Of a stretch of DNA of 37,530 nt, positions 31,742 through 37,530 are shown piece after piece (within the stretch, counting starts at the first letter, position 1; each line of letters starts with the position of its first letter). A model generated the notes under the pieces. It ran no database searches. It was not told the origin of the DNA and was given only the letters and a program-made list of their open reading frames with translations. Both the position numbers and the translations under genes were made by a program. This DNA is from an uncultured Clostridia bacterium (GTDB lineage Bacteria > Bacillota > Clostridia > UBA1381): the NCBI GenBank assembly GCA_947628515.1, contig CANRAG010000013.1:1-37530 (forward strand), given 5' to 3'.

Positions 31742-32134
31742 TTACACTAAGGGCGTCGGGCGGTAAATCAGATGCGCGAAATTGCCCTCGATATCTCTGA
31801 ACCAATATGTCTTAAGTCCCTTCGCGTTCTCCGAAACGTCATGAACCTCCGTTACACGCTCGTCCGCTTTAAGCACCGGAACAATTTCATCAAATGCCTC
31901 CGAAGTAACTCCGAACGCTATATGACGTATGCCCGCCGATTTCTCGACATCCTCCGGCTTGTCGGCCTGCGCCGAAACGAACTCGATCATGCTGCCGTCC
32001 TCAAACTGTAGGAAATATGTGCCCTTGCCGTTGTCATAAACAACCTTGCCGCCGAAAACCTTCATATACCAGTCCTTCAGCGCGGCGGTGTCATATGAAA
32101 CGATCGCGACATGCTCTATACCTGTAATTGCCAT
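31742..32134 (-). CDS. VOC (glyoxalase/bleomycin-resistance fold) protein
   Basis: A 130-residue protein of the vicinal oxygen chelate superfamily. Metal-ligand positions are visible: GIEHVAIVSYD (His), MIEFVSA (Glu), GIRHIAFGV (His) and YWFRDIEGNFAHLIYRP (Glu). These four ligands suggest an active metal enzyme such as a lyase, isomerase or dioxygenase, but the substrate is unknown. GGAGGGAG lies seven bases before the ATG at 32134. It leads the operon with the SDR gene, so a sugar or sugar-acid substrate is plausible. Confidence 0.88.
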   Translation of the reverse strand: MAITGIEHVAIVSYDTAALKDWYMKVFGGKVVYDNGKGTYFLQFEDGSMIEFVSAQADKPEDVEKSAGIRHIAFGVTSEAFDEIVPVLKADERVTEVHDVSENAKGLKTYWFRDIEGNFAHLIYRPTPLV

Positions 32135-32181
32135 AGTAACTCCCTCCTTGATAATATTTAAATCTGTTACAATCTTATTCA

Positions 32182-32210
32182 ATTATACCATATTAAAAGA
32201 CTTTTTGCAA
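32182..32210 (-). promoter_or_regulatory. Promoter of the VOC-SDR operon
   Basis: TTGCAA (32210-32205), 17 bases, TATAAT (32187-32182), with an extended TG. Confidence 0.83.
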
Positions 32211-32256
32211 GATGTGTTTGTCAATTTTATAGTATTTTACCAAATATTTTTGCTTG

Positions 32257-32281
32257 AAAAAGGAGCTGCCCGAGCAGCTCC
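32257..32281 (-). terminator. Terminator of the lipoprotein gene
   Basis: GGAGCTGC (32262-32269) pairs with GCAGCTCC (32274-32281). On the minus strand TTTTTC follows the stem. Confidence 0.88.
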
Positions 32282-32294
32282 CCATATAGGTGTT

Positions 32295-32852
32295 TCACTT
32301 TATAATATTCCCCGCGGCGTCCTCCGCTGCCTCCGCGCTGACGTTTGCCTCCAGAACCGTTACCGCCTGCTTAGCCAGGCTTATAAGCATTTTCTTCTGC
32401 CCCTCGCTGTTGCCCGAACCGGCGCTTATTCTTATATAGCAGCCTCTGTCGTAGACATGTATGAACGGGTACGCGATATAGCAGTCCTCGCCTATACCTG
32501 ACACAAACTCCATATCGCTTCTGTGAACACGAGTGTTTTCATAGTCATTCCATACCTGGGTGGTCGTGAGAGAATCCGAAAACTGTTCAATTCTTACCGA
32601 AACAGGATCCGCCGCGCCCAGGGTTTGCGGCACATAAGTTACGCTTCTCGCGCTTCCGTCATTAACAACGCTGTCCTCTGTCATACCGAGCTTAACGCCC
32701 GCTGCCGACGACGCCGCCTCCGCGGTTATAAGCGTGTCCGGACCTATAACCGCCACATCCTTTGTCGCCTTTGTTCCGCCGCCTCCGCATGACGCCGCCA
32801 AAAGCGTCATGCTAATACAAACAAAAATTGATAAAAGCTTCTTCATCTTCAT
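32295..32852 (-). CDS. Predicted lipoprotein of unknown function
   Basis: A protein of 185 residues. The signal peptide ends in a lipobox (LAASC, Cys22), so the mature protein should be bound to the membrane by lipid. The remaining part has an even mix of strands and helices with no recognised domain. The block VSGIGEDCYIAYPFIHVYDRGCYIRIS is distinctive and contains two Cys that could form a disulfide. It follows the transketolase gene by 17 bases and is probably co-transcribed with it. Confidence 0.8.
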   Translation of the reverse strand: MKMKKLLSIFVCISMTLLAASCGGGGTKATKDVAVIGPDTLITAEAASSAAGVKLGMTEDSVVNDGSARSVTYVPQTLGAADPVSVRIEQFSDSLTTTQVWNDYENTRVHRSDMEFVSGIGEDCYIAYPFIHVYDRGCYIRISAGSGNSEGQKKMLISLAKQAVTVLEANVSAEAAEDAAGNIIK

Positions 32853-32869
32853 TTCTCCGGTATTAATAA

Positions 32870-33802
32870 TTATTTTTTAAGCGCTATTGCAGCTTTAGCC
32901 TGCGCTGCCATGTTCTCGGCGGTTAAACCGTACTCGACGAAAAGCTCCGCCGGCTTACCGCTCTTACCGTAACGGTCGGTGCCGATAATCTTTACCGGAC
33001 ACGGAGCGTTGGCGCATACAACCTCCGTTACGGCGCTGCCGAGACCGCCCATTATGTAGTGCTCCTCCGCCGTGACTATCGCGCCGGTTTCCTCTGCCGC
33101 CTTTGTGATAATCTCCTCGTCAATCGGCTTTATTGTGTGGATATTAACCACTCTCGCGTCAATACCCTCCGCCGCAAGCATATCCGCCGCCTTTAGAGCT
33201 TCCTGAACCATGAGTCCCGTAGCGATAATGGTTACGTCCTTACCGTCCCTAAGCTGCACGCCCTTGCCAAGCTCAAACTTGTAGTCCGTCGGATTTACGT
33301 CCTCTACAGCAAGTCTGCCGAACCGCATATAAACCGGTCCGTCATGCTCTATTGCCGCCTTAACGGCGAGCTGAGCTTCTATATCGTCCGCCGGGTTAAT
33401 AATAACCATGCCCGGAATTGTCCGCATAAGCGCGATGTCCTCAAGACACTGGTGCGACGCGCCATCCTCGCCCACCGAGATACCCGCGTGCGTTGCGCCG
33501 ATCTTGACGTTGAGCTGCGGATAACCGATTGAGTTTCTTATCTGCTCAAACGAGCGTCCCGCAGCGAACATTGCGAATGTCGAAGCGAACGCAATTTTGC
33601 CGCATGTCGCAAGACCTGCCGCAACACACATCATATCCGCCTCCGCAATGCCGCAGTTTATAAATCTTTCGGGATAAGCCTTTTTAAACATATCCGTCTT
33701 TGTTGACTTGGAAAGGTCCGCGTCGAGAACGACTATGTTCTCGTCCGCGCCGTACTTCACAAGCGCGTTACCGTATGATACTCTCGTTGCCTGCTTTCCC
33801 AT
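32870..33802 (-). CDS. Transketolase, C-terminal subunit
   Basis: The protein has 310 residues and carries the pyrimidine-binding and C-terminal transketolase domains. Motifs are NCGIAEADMMCVAAGLA (with the catalytic Glu of the thiamine site), FASTFAMFAAGRSFEQIRNS, and HAGISVGEDGASHQCLEDIA. It is encoded separately from the N-terminal half, a common split in anaerobes. The two together move two-carbon units between sugar phosphates in the pentose phosphate pathway. The ATG overlaps the stop of the first subunit by one base (TAATG), so subunits are made together. Confidence 0.95.
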   Translation of the reverse strand: MGKQATRVSYGNALVKYGADENIVVLDADLSKSTKTDMFKKAYPERFINCGIAEADMMCVAAGLATCGKIAFASTFAMFAAGRSFEQIRNSIGYPQLNVKIGATHAGISVGEDGASHQCLEDIALMRTIPGMVIINPADDIEAQLAVKAAIEHDGPVYMRFGRLAVEDVNPTDYKFELGKGVQLRDGKDVTIIATGLMVQEALKAADMLAAEGIDARVVNIHTIKPIDEEIITKAAEETGAIVTAEEHYIMGGLGSAVTEVVCANAPCPVKIIGTDRYGKSGKPAELFVEYGLTAENMAAQAKAAIALKK

Positions 33803-34650
33803 TATAAACTCGCCTCCAATTCCGAAATTCTATCTTCAAGCTCCGCTATAGCCATATTGTACTGCTCCTCGTTCGGGGCTGTGCCGTGCCATGCCGCCTG
33901 ATTTTCCATAAATGATACATTCTTGCCCTTAACCGATTTCATAATAACGGCTGTCGGCTTGCCCTTGCATGCCTTTGCCTCGTTTACCGCTCTTTCAAGA
34001 TCGTTATAGTCATGCGCGTCGGCAATCACCACATTCCAGCCGAACGCCTCGAACTTCTTATCAATGGGAGTCGGGTTCATAACCTTTGTTATATCGCCGT
34101 CGATCTGAAGTCCGTTATTATCGATAAAAATTGTGAGGTTGTCCAGCTTGTAGTGCGGCGCGAACATTGCCTGTTCCCATACCTGACCTTCTTCCAGCTC
34201 TCCGTCGCCGAGTATCGAGTAAACTCTGTAATCCTTCCTGTCAAGCTTTGCGGCAAGCGCCATTCCCCCCGCTACGCACACGCCCTGACCGAGCGAGCCG
34301 GTGGACATATCAACGCCCGGGACCTTCTTCATGTCCGGATGTCCCTGGAGATAGCTGTTAATACTTCTGAACGTCTTGCAATCCTCAACCGGGAAAAAGC
34401 CTCTTTCTGCAAGCGTGCCGTAAAGGGCGGGAGCCGTATGCCCCTTTGAAAGGACAAAGCGGTCGCGATCGGGATTTTGCGGATTTTTCGGATCCACATT
34501 CATGACCTCAAAATAAAGATATGTAAGCACGTCCGCGATTGAAAGAGAACCGCCCGGATGGCCTGCCTGTGCCGTGTACACGCCTTCGAGAGCGTGTTCG
34601 CGGACTCTGTTTGCGATGATAGCTAATTCTGTAGCTCTTTTTGCATCCAT
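33802..34650 (-). CDS. Transketolase, N-terminal subunit
   Basis: A 282-residue thiamine diphosphate-binding half of transketolase. It has GHPGGSLSIADVLTYLYF near the N-terminus, SKGHTAPALYG, and the metal/diphosphate motif GDGELEEGQVWEQA followed by DNNGLQIDG. ATG at 34650 has AAGGAGGAAAC upstream; the longer frame reaches into the mrnC end and is rejected. It is 67 bases after mrnC, with a GC-rich hairpin between (about 34690-34709) that lacks a T-run, so partial read-through from cysS-mrnC is possible. Confidence 0.95.
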   Translation of the reverse strand: MDAKRATELAIIANRVREHALEGVYTAQAGHPGGSLSIADVLTYLYFEVMNVDPKNPQNPDRDRFVLSKGHTAPALYGTLAERGFFPVEDCKTFRSINSYLQGHPDMKKVPGVDMSTGSLGQGVCVAGGMALAAKLDRKDYRVYSILGDGELEEGQVWEQAMFAPHYKLDNLTIFIDNNGLQIDGDITKVMNPTPIDKKFEAFGWNVVIADAHDYNDLERAVNEAKACKGKPTAVIMKSVKGKNVSFMENQAAWHGTAPNEEQYNMAIAELEDRISELEASL

Positions 34651-34717
34651 TTTCTGTTTCCTCCTTGGAATTATATAATAGCTGTCCCCGCTCCTTGGAG
34701 CAGGGTTATTGATAACA

Positions 34718-35122
34718 TTATTCCGCCGCGTCATATACGAGCTTTAAAAGCTCCTCCATACGCTCCGACCTGCCGTTTACATACAGCCAGCCCAGCAGCG
34801 CCTCAAACCCCGTCGCGCGGCGATATTCGCCTACGTCGGCATTTTTCGGAACGGTATATGACTTTGTGTTCCTGCCGCGCTTGTACGCGGCAAGCTCCTG
34901 TTCGTCAAGCAGCGGCTCGATTAATTTTACCGCCTCGCTCTGCCCGTGCGCGCAAACGAGCCTGCTCGCGCTCACGTGCAGCTTATTCGCGCTCATGCCG
35001 CCATGCTCGGCGACAAGCCTCGAACGCACGTACAAATCGTTTAGGGTGTCGCCTATAAACGCCAGAACGAGCGCGTTGTATTCATTCGGCTTTTTATCAA
35101 AGACCATTCCCAAATCTATCAT
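34718..35122 (-). CDS. mrnC: Mini-ribonuclease III
   Basis: MrnC matures 23S rRNA ends in Bacillota. The protein has 134 residues and is an RNase III catalytic domain without the double-stranded RNA-binding domain. Motifs are [20 protein letters not shown] (with the acidic catalytic residues), KLHVSAS and [35 protein letters not shown] chose ATG at 35122, overlapping the cysS stop (ATGA), with GGAG nine bases upstream. The position after cysS is conserved in many Bacillota. Confidence 0.95.
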   Translation of the reverse strand: MIDLGMVFDKKPNEYNALVLAFIGDTLNDLYVRSRLVAEHGGMSANKLHVSASRLVCAHGQSEAVKLIEPLLDEQELAAYKRGRNTKSYTVPKNADVGEYRRATGFEALLGWLYVNGRSERMEELLKLVYDAAE

Positions 35123-36510
35123 TTGGCAAAGCTCCATTTAACGCCGTCTTTTGTATCCTTCAAAACAATATTCATTGCCTTTAACTCGTCACGGATAGCG
35201 TCCGCCGTCGCCCAGTCCTTCGCGGCTCTCGCCTCGCTTCGCTTATTTATAAGCTCTCTCACCTTTTCGTCAAGCGGCTGTTTCGTTTCCTTTACAAACA
35301 GGCCCAGCACGCCGCCCAGTTCGCGGATAAGCGAGAGCGCAAGCTCCGCCGCTGCCCTGCCCGTCTCGGCCGTTATCTCCGTATTGGCAAGATATACAAG
35401 GTCAAATATCACCGAAATCGCGTCCGCCGTGTTCAAATCGTCATCCATTGCCGCCTTAAACCTGTCGCGGCAGCCGCGAAGTCTTTCGCAAAGCTCCGGC
35501 GCGCAGTCCTTATCCTCGGCATTGCCGATAATAAATTCGAGATTTTCTATACAGGTGTATACTCTCTCAACCGCCGATTTTGCCTGTTCCATAAGAGTAT
35601 CCGCAAAATTGATCGGGCTTCTGTAATGCGCCGACAACATAAAGAAGCGTATGATCTCGCCGTCGTATTCCTTTAAAATATCGCGCACGGTGAAGAAATT
35701 CCCAAGCGATTTGCTCATCTTCTTACCGTCTATGTTTATATAGCCGTTATGCATCCAATAATTTGCGAACGGCTTGCAGTTGGCACATTCGCTCTGCGCA
35801 ATCTCGTTTTCGTGGTGCGGGAAAATCAAATCCTGACCGCCCGAATGAATATCTATGGTTTCGCCGAGGTACTTGTTCGCCATCGCCGAGCACTCTATAT
35901 GCCAGCCCGGACGTCCCTCGCCCCACGGGCTGTTCCATGACGGCTCGCCCTCCTTTTTCGCCTTCCACAGCGCGAAATCCATCGGGTCGTTCTTATGCTC
36001 GTTCACGTCTATTCTCGCGCCCGCTTCAAGCTCCTCCAACGGCTGCTTTGAAAGCTTGCCGTACTCCTTAAACCGCTTTGTCGCAAAATAAACATTACCG
36101 TCAACATTATACGCGTAGCCGTTATCCTCCAGCTTTTTCACAATATCTATTATCGCGTCTATATTCTCCGTGGCCTTAGGGTGGATCGTGGCCGCGCGCA
36201 CGCCTATCGCGCGCGCGTCCTTAAAATATTCTTCTATAAATCTTTTTCCAAGCTCCCCTACCGTAATGCCCTCGTCATTTGCGCGCTTAATCATCTTATC
36301 GTCTATATCCGTAAAATTCTGGACAAAGGTTACCTTGTATCCGATATATTCAAGATACCGGCGCATTGTGTCGAATATAATAAACGGCCGCGCGTTGCCT
36401 ATATGGAAATAATCATAAACGGTGGGACCGCATGAGTACATCTTTACATTGTCCTTATCCATGGGAACAAATTCTTCTTTTTTCCTTGTTAAGGTATTAT
36501 ATATCTTCAT
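35119..36510 (-). CDS. cysS: Cysteinyl-tRNA synthetase
   Basis: This class I synthetase charges tRNA-Cys. The protein has 463 residues. The signature HIGN is at 36-39 and KMSKS at 264-268. Zinc ligands include Cys27 (CGPT), Cys207 (HIECSAM), and the [10 protein letters not shown] block. AGAGGAAAG precedes the ATG. It starts the cysS-mrnC unit. The usual neighbours in other Bacillota (gltX, cysE, rlmB) are not in this window. Confidence 0.97.
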   Translation of the reverse strand: MKIYNTLTRKKEEFVPMDKDNVKMYSCGPTVYDYFHIGNARPFIIFDTMRRYLEYIGYKVTFVQNFTDIDDKMIKRANDEGITVGELGKRFIEEYFKDARAIGVRAATIHPKATENIDAIIDIVKKLEDNGYAYNVDGNVYFATKRFKEYGKLSKQPLEELEAGARIDVNEHKNDPMDFALWKAKKEGEPSWNSPWGEGRPGWHIECSAMANKYLGETIDIHSGGQDLIFPHHENEIAQSECANCKPFANYWMHNGYINIDGKKMSKSLGNFFTVRDILKEYDGEIIRFFMLSAHYRSPINFADTLMEQAKSAVERVYTCIENLEFIIGNAEDKDCAPELCERLRGCRDRFKAAMDDDLNTADAISVIFDLVYLANTEITAETGRAAAELALSLIRELGGVLGLFVKETKQPLDEKVRELINKRSEARAAKDWATADAIRDELKAMNIVLKDTKDGVKWSFAK

Positions 36511-36552
36511 TATGTCTTTCCTCTTAATTTAAACAATATCATACTGATTTTA

Positions 36553-36581
36553 ATTATATCATCTAACCCTCAAAAAAACAA
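36553..36581 (-). promoter_or_regulatory. Promoter of cysS
   Basis: TTGTTT (36581-36576), 17 bases, TATAAT (36558-36553), with an extended TG. The leader is about 37 bases, too short for a T-box. Confidence 0.78.
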
Positions 36582-36671
36582 CCATTTTGTAAAAAAAATT
36601 TAAAATTATCCTCTTTTCGGATAATTTCATAAATTTACGGTCAAAACGACAAATTTATTTTACAAATATAC

Positions 36672-36700
36672 TTGAAAACCGTGTTAGTATGTGCTAAAAT
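36672..36700 (+). promoter_or_regulatory. Promoter and leader of the DtxR/MntR-type gene
   Basis: TTGAAA (36672-36677), 17 bases, TAAAAT (36695-36700), with an extended TG. The leader has an inverted repeat GCGTT-TAAAT-AACGC (36725-36739), which could be a regulator site or a small hairpin. Confidence 0.75.
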
Positions 36701-36768
36701 ATATTCAACAGAACAATTGTGATTGCGTTTAAATAACGCGTGTTGCATACGGAAAGGAGTGTTACGGA

Positions 36769-37140
36769 ATGAAATTACTGGAATCGGGCGAGATGTATCT
36801 TGAAACCATACTGGTGCTTAAAAACAAGTACGGCTATGTGCGTTCAATAGATATTGCGCATGAAATGAATTTTTCCAAGCCGAGCGTGTCCCGCGCCGTA
36901 GCTCTCTTAAAAGAGGACGGATATATCGTAAACGATCCGCACGGAATGATAGTGCTTACAGAGAAGGGAACAGAGATTGCCGAGAAGATATACGACCGAC
37001 ACAAGACGCTTACAAAATATCTTGTATGGCTCGGCGTAAGCGAGGAAACGGCGCAGAACGACGCCTGCCGCATCGAGCATGTTATAAGTCAGGAAAGCTT
37101 TGACAAGATAAAGCAGCAGCTTCCCGAATCATTGAGATAA
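36769..37140 (+). CDS. DtxR/MntR-family metal-dependent regulator
   Basis: A protein of 123 residues. It has an N-terminal winged helix-turn-helix (YLETILVLKNKYGYVRSIDIA, then MNFSKPSVSRAVALLKEDGY) and a helical dimerisation domain with metal-binding candidates such as Glu/His in RHKTLTKYLVWLGV, DACRIEHVIS. There is no SH3-like third domain, so it is MntR-like rather than DtxR-like. It would repress metal uptake genes when bound to Mn or Fe. GGAAAGGAGTG precedes the ATG. No transporter is adjacent, and a strong terminator follows. Confidence 0.88.
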   Translation: MKLLESGEMYLETILVLKNKYGYVRSIDIAHEMNFSKPSVSRAVALLKEDGYIVNDPHGMIVLTEKGTEIAEKIYDRHKTLTKYLVWLGVSEETAQNDACRIEHVISQESFDKIKQQLPESLR

Positions 37141-37157
37141 CCTTTCGGCTCCGCACA

Positions 37158-37189
37158 AAAAAGGCCGTCCCGACACGGACGGCCTTTTT
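37158..37189 (+). terminator. Terminator of the DtxR/MntR-type gene
   Basis: AAAAAGGCCGTCC (37158-37170) pairs with GGACGGCCTTTTT (37177-37189). It is also usable for the tRNA transcript on the other strand. Confidence 0.9.
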
Positions 37190-37201
37190 CATGTGCTTTT
37201 A

Positions 37202-37288
37202 TGGTGCTGCTGGCCGGGGTCGAACCGGCACGCTCTTTCGAGCATGGGATTTTAAGTCCCAGGCGTCTGCCTATTCCGCCACAGCAGC
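37202..37288 (-). tRNA. tRNA-Leu (anticodon UAA)
   Basis: On the minus strand the acceptor GCTGCTG (37288-37282) pairs with CAGCAGC near the 3' end, followed by discriminator A and an encoded CCA (37204-37202). The anticodon loop CTTAAAA gives UAA (37254-37252) on a GGGA/TCCC stem. The long variable arm (TGCTCGAAAGAGCGT) is typical of leucine tRNAs, and the T-loop GGTTCGACCCC is intact. It reads UUA and UUG codons. Confidence 0.97.
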
Positions 37289-37306
37289 ATACTCACAACA
37301 AAGTAC

Positions 37307-37335
37307 ATTATACACTGTTTTTTTCCCTTTGTCAA
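37307..37335 (-). promoter_or_regulatory. Consensus promoter of tRNA-Leu
   Basis: TTGACA (37335-37330), 17 bases, TATAAT (37312-37307): a perfect sigma-A match 19 bases before the tRNA. Confidence 0.9.
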
Positions 37336-37410
37336 TGTTTTTTTCAGAAAAAACATGTGTATCGAATTCTTTGACGCTGTTAACCGAGCTTAGTAATAAA
37401 TGAACTGTTT

Positions 37411-37530
37411 TCATAACTTGCAGCCTCCTTTATTTATCAACGCCTCGATTTCCGCCCTTTCCGGCATCACCTTAAGCGCGCCCTTTTTCGTCGTGATAAG
37501 CGACGCTCCGGCGTTGGCGAATATAAGCAG
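37411..37530 (-). CDS. PfkB-family sugar kinase, C-terminal end, cut by window edge
   Basis: The last 39 codons of a minus-strand gene with a TGA stop at 37411-37413. The sequence includes FANAGASLITTKKGALKVMP and ends AEIEALINKGGCKL. ANA-x-A-x-L-x-TTKKGA is the conserved C-terminal block of PfkB-type kinases such as fructokinase or 2-keto-3-deoxygluconate kinase. The catalytic GAGD motif lies outside the window, so the substrate cannot be fixed; a keto-deoxygluconate role would fit the SDR and acetylesterase nearby. Confidence 0.75.
   Translation of the reverse strand: MLIFANAGASLITTKKGALKVMPERAEIEALINKGGCKL

Noticed and set aside
36511-36552. T-box leader for cysS
   Set aside because: The predicted leader is only about 37 bases, without the T-box sequence.
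37191-37403. Plus-strand 70-residue reading frame (GRGRTGTLFRAWDFKS-like)
   Set aside because: It is a translation across the antisense of tRNA-Leu, a well-known spurious protein in databases.

Overview
The window is chromosomal DNA from an endospore-forming, low-G+C-type Gram-positive anaerobe of the class Clostridia (Bacillota). The grounds are a complete eight-gene spoIIIA operon, spoVT, an NfnAB-type flavin transhydrogenase, class III fructose-1,6-bisphosphatase, the long clostridial form of ribose-phosphate pyrophosphokinase, a split transketolase and S-layer-homology (SLH) surface proteins. The coding G+C is moderate and intergenic DNA is AT-rich. No phage, insertion sequence, integrase or CRISPR array is visible. 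The genus cannot be fixed from the sequence; the sugar genes suggest a plant-polysaccharide (pectin) user, probably from the gut.

Layout. 1-1444 (+): the 3' half of radA and a cysteine-rich DUF6062-like gene, convergent with the minus-strand rpmH-rnpA-yidD-yidC-jag cluster (1495-4181). 4307-9303 (-): a zinc-ribbon/YARHG membrane protein, nfnA-nfnB, two small membrane proteins (DUF4190-like, DUF2752) and an AlkZ-related protein. 9512-10342 (+): an AraC-type regulator. 10339-14867 (-): spoIIIAA-AH. 15082-16179 (+): aroC. 16283-25490 (-): SLH-NlpC/P60 endopeptidase, guaB, dusB, then pyrE followed by two secreted surface proteins, then two paralogous membrane proteins with an unrecognised helical repeat. 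25680-27591 (-): prs and spoVT. 27783-30826 (+): fbp translationally coupled to a cytoplasmic rhamnogalacturonan acetylesterase-like SGNH hydrolase. 30897-36510 (-): gluconate-5-dehydrogenase/KduD-type SDR with a VOC protein, a lipoprotein, split transketolase, mrnC and cysS. 36769-37140 (+): a DtxR/MntR-type regulator. The end holds tRNA-Leu(UAA) and the 3' end of a PfkB-type sugar kinase, both on minus.

How the genes fit together. Nucleotide supply is prominent: prs makes PRPP, pyrE uses it, guaB makes XMP. Central carbon genes (fbp, transketolase, SDR, PfkB kinase, acetylesterase) are consistent with growth on pectin-derived sugars with gluconeogenesis. Spore formation is represented by the SpoIIIA channel and SpoVT.

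The most interesting signals are in RNA leaders. (1) The same motif pair (5' AGAACAT...GUUACC...GAGGU and 3' ACAGGURARCURUARCC) starts the transcripts of both spoIIIAA and pyrE, with different hairpins between the two motifs. (2) A highly structured leader of about 125 nt precedes the paralogous membrane-protein pair. (3) A long structured leader of about 170 nt precedes the SLH-NlpC/P60 gene. In (1) and (2) some base pairs work only as G-U pairs in RNA of the coding strand, which supports a role at the RNA level. None of the three could be assigned to a known riboswitch class by eye.
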